Positions 61,813 to 64,000 of a stretch of DNA of 64,000 nucleotides are shown here, piece after piece. Position numbers and translations under genes: made by a program. Each line of letters opens with the position of its first letter. Within the stretch, counting starts at the first letter, position 1. The notes below the pieces were generated by a model. The model was not told the DNA's origin. It was given only the letters and a program-made list of their open reading frames with translations, and ran no database searches. The stretch comes from Amyelois transitella (Eukaryota; Arthropoda; Insecta; Lepidoptera; Pyralidae): contig NC_083527.1 of NCBI RefSeq assembly GCF_032362555.1, forward strand, positions 2,914,001 to 2,978,000, read 5' to 3'.

Positions 61813-64000
61813 ACGCAGCGGACCCATGCTGCGCCGCGCAACCGTAGAGAAACCTTTTTGTTTTTTAAATATTGGCACATGTAAAAATGTACAAACATTC
61901 TACTGATATTAATAATTTAATAACGTTTCGTGTCGGCTTGTTTACACTGCAATTTAACCTTGTACGCATTTGTTTTATACTACTGCAGATTGGAAACTAT
62001 TAATTTTGAAGGTTTATTGCTTTACTTTAGTAGAAATATGTAGATTGTAGGTAGTAAATATCAAAGTACAAAGCATGTTACTTTTGCAGTCGTTTATTTT
62101 TCTTTTTTTTTTCATAGTGATAGTAGGGTCTTTTGACTTAAGAAGTACTAGGTTTTCAGAAACGTGAAGCGTCCTCATCTCATGAAACAATAGCTGATGT
62201 GCTACGGAACGCAAGGCAAGGCTAATGACTACTGAATATTTTATCGCAAGACAGCTCGTTTCGCTCCTGCCTTAGTTGGCTTCTACACATTTCAGTCTTA
62301 CTATTCTCATAGCACTCAACAATAGGCGAAGACGTCTCAAAAAACCTTTATAAAAAAATGTTTCGCAAATATAATGTATTCGTCGAAATCGACATACAAT
62401 AGAATACACCCACGATAAAACCTCTTTTCAACCAAGAAAAAAACTAAATTGTCTATAAACTTTTTGTTATCCAGCCAGTATTCAATGAATCGAATAAGCA
62501 AAATATATCGATTCTATAGGAAGGATTTGCCACTAGTATCCTGTTTTTTAAGTAATCTTTCGAGAGGATTGATTTGTTTGATATTGGCTTATACAAATAA
62601 CTCTTTCTATGGTTTGATCGCTTATAAAGGAATTTAAGAAAAAATATTGAACTTTGAGATTGAAATGGTTTTTTAAGTCACGTGATATAATAATTTTAAG
62701 AACAACGGATACTTCATATTGCGTAATTATTTTTTTTTTCAAAATAAATCTTTATTTTATATGAATTCAATAGATTGACAGCGGATTTTCCGTTCAACCC
62801 TACAGAACTTCAACAACGGAAATAGAAACAAGATTGTCTTTACTTCTGTTAAAAACCGCATGTAACTGAAACCTTACTTCCCTGATTTAGATTTTTTTAC
62901 GGTGACAAATTGTCACAAGTTTTATGCACAAGTACCAAGTAGGTACTGAAGATACTTATTGCTTTCATTTTAAAGAAATGCATTGATCCTATTACCTAAA
63001 GTCTTCCTGAAACAGTCAAGCGAAATGGCGTCCCTAATCTAATTTTAATTACCTATACGTATGACCATAACCGAACCAATGCGAACGTCGTGTTTAAATT
63101 CTACTAATTGAATAAAGCGAAAAAAATAAGTTAAATTCTAAAGGAAATGTTGAAAAAAAGCATGAAATTAAAATCTTCGTGGTAACTGGCAACGTCGATA
63201 TCGCTTTTATCATTTTATAACAAAAAAATACGCCAGATTCTGTCAAAATAGTGTCTGTGGCGAATCGAGACCCGCGACGAATCGGTGTAACTTGAACCTT
63301 GAAAGTTCTTAACAGGTTTTGGAGAACAGGTATTGTACCAATTTAACCCACTTGATTAAAGAAGGCTTCTATGATCGACTACTTAAAATTTAACTCTATT
63401 TTATGATACTCATTAAGCCTAATGAATATCTTAAAATACTAAATACGTCGCAAATACGCCTCGTATTTAAGACGCGTAATAACTTCTTAGCAAAATTAAA
63501 ACAATTTTTAATAGGAGCTCCTGACATTAACCAAAACCAATTATTGTTAAATCGGAAAAAAACATCTTAATAAACGAAAAGCAAAGAAAATGCCTGAAAC
63601 ACTGACAGCGACTCGTAAAAATGTAAATTAATTCTTCAACTAACTTAATTAATTTCAACCTTAAAATTTTAGTTTAGGGTTGCTTTTTGTTCAGCAAAAG
63701 ATTCCTGCTCAAAAATGTATCTGGCATCTTACAAGCTTGGAAAAGTTTGAGAAAAAAATGTAATTTGTAAAAACAGATCCGTTTATGTTTGTCTTTATTT
63801 CGGTTCTTCCTTGTTTTGATTCTGGTTTGAATCAACTTGTTTTTTTTTGCGATAATCAAAGAATAGTAGCTACGTTCTTGAGGCTGATATTCTGATGCTT
63901 TAAACATATAGGTAGAAAAATCAACTCCCAATAGGTATATCTAAAGAAAAAACATTGATTTGACACCGGATGACAGTCTTACGAATTTTCGATCAGGTCA
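61813..64000. other. Right end of the window, no gene recognised
   Basis: AT-rich; short frames only. Would be upstream of the 61.7-kb minus-strand promoter. Confidence 0.4.

Overview
The window is nuclear DNA from an insect, most likely a moth or butterfly (Lepidoptera). It is AT-rich, its genes have short to medium introns with GT-AG splice sites, and it is crowded with the small interspersed repeats, Helitron-type ends and mariner elements familiar from lepidopteran genomes. No bacterial, plasmid or viral gene organisation is visible. I cannot name the species.

Four conserved housekeeping genes lie in a compact block between 13.0 and 27.5 kb. In order they are NDUFB9 (+, mitochondrial complex I subunit, 3 exons), Derlin-1 (-, ER retrotranslocation, 5 exons), a mitochondrial-looking crotonase/enoyl-CoA hydratase family protein (+, 6 exons) and PSMB5 (-, chymotrypsin-like 20S proteasome subunit, 6 exons). 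All exon junctions were followed by hand and the frames close on full-length proteins. Derlin-1 and the crotonase gene are divergent, with 681 bp between their start codons. Derlin-1 and PSMB5 both act in ER-associated and cytosolic protein disposal, and NDUFB9 and the crotonase point to mitochondria; I see no operon-like or pathway-level link beyond adjacency.

Elsewhere only pieces of genes are visible: an ATG-free first exon with an initiator (about 10.0 kb, -), a candidate gene start with two short coding exons behind an E-box/E2F-like promoter (36.7-37.1 kb, +), a membrane-anchor first coding exon (59.4 kb, +), and a first coding exon behind an NRF1/E2F-like promoter (61.6-61.8 kb, -). 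Their remaining exons were not found.

The rest is mainly mobile DNA: an apparently intact mariner nested in an older SINE (46.1-47.5 kb), two recent insertions of an RTE-like LINE with clear target-site duplications (40.6 and 56.1 kb), and at least three SINE-like families. Others are Helitron-like ends, a 470-bp MITE, a possible solo LTR, LINE 3' ends and a 31-bp minisatellite of about 25 units. The most interesting observation is that the commonest SINE-like family and the RTE-like LINE share a related 3' end and the same TATG tail, which suggests a SINE/LINE partnership.
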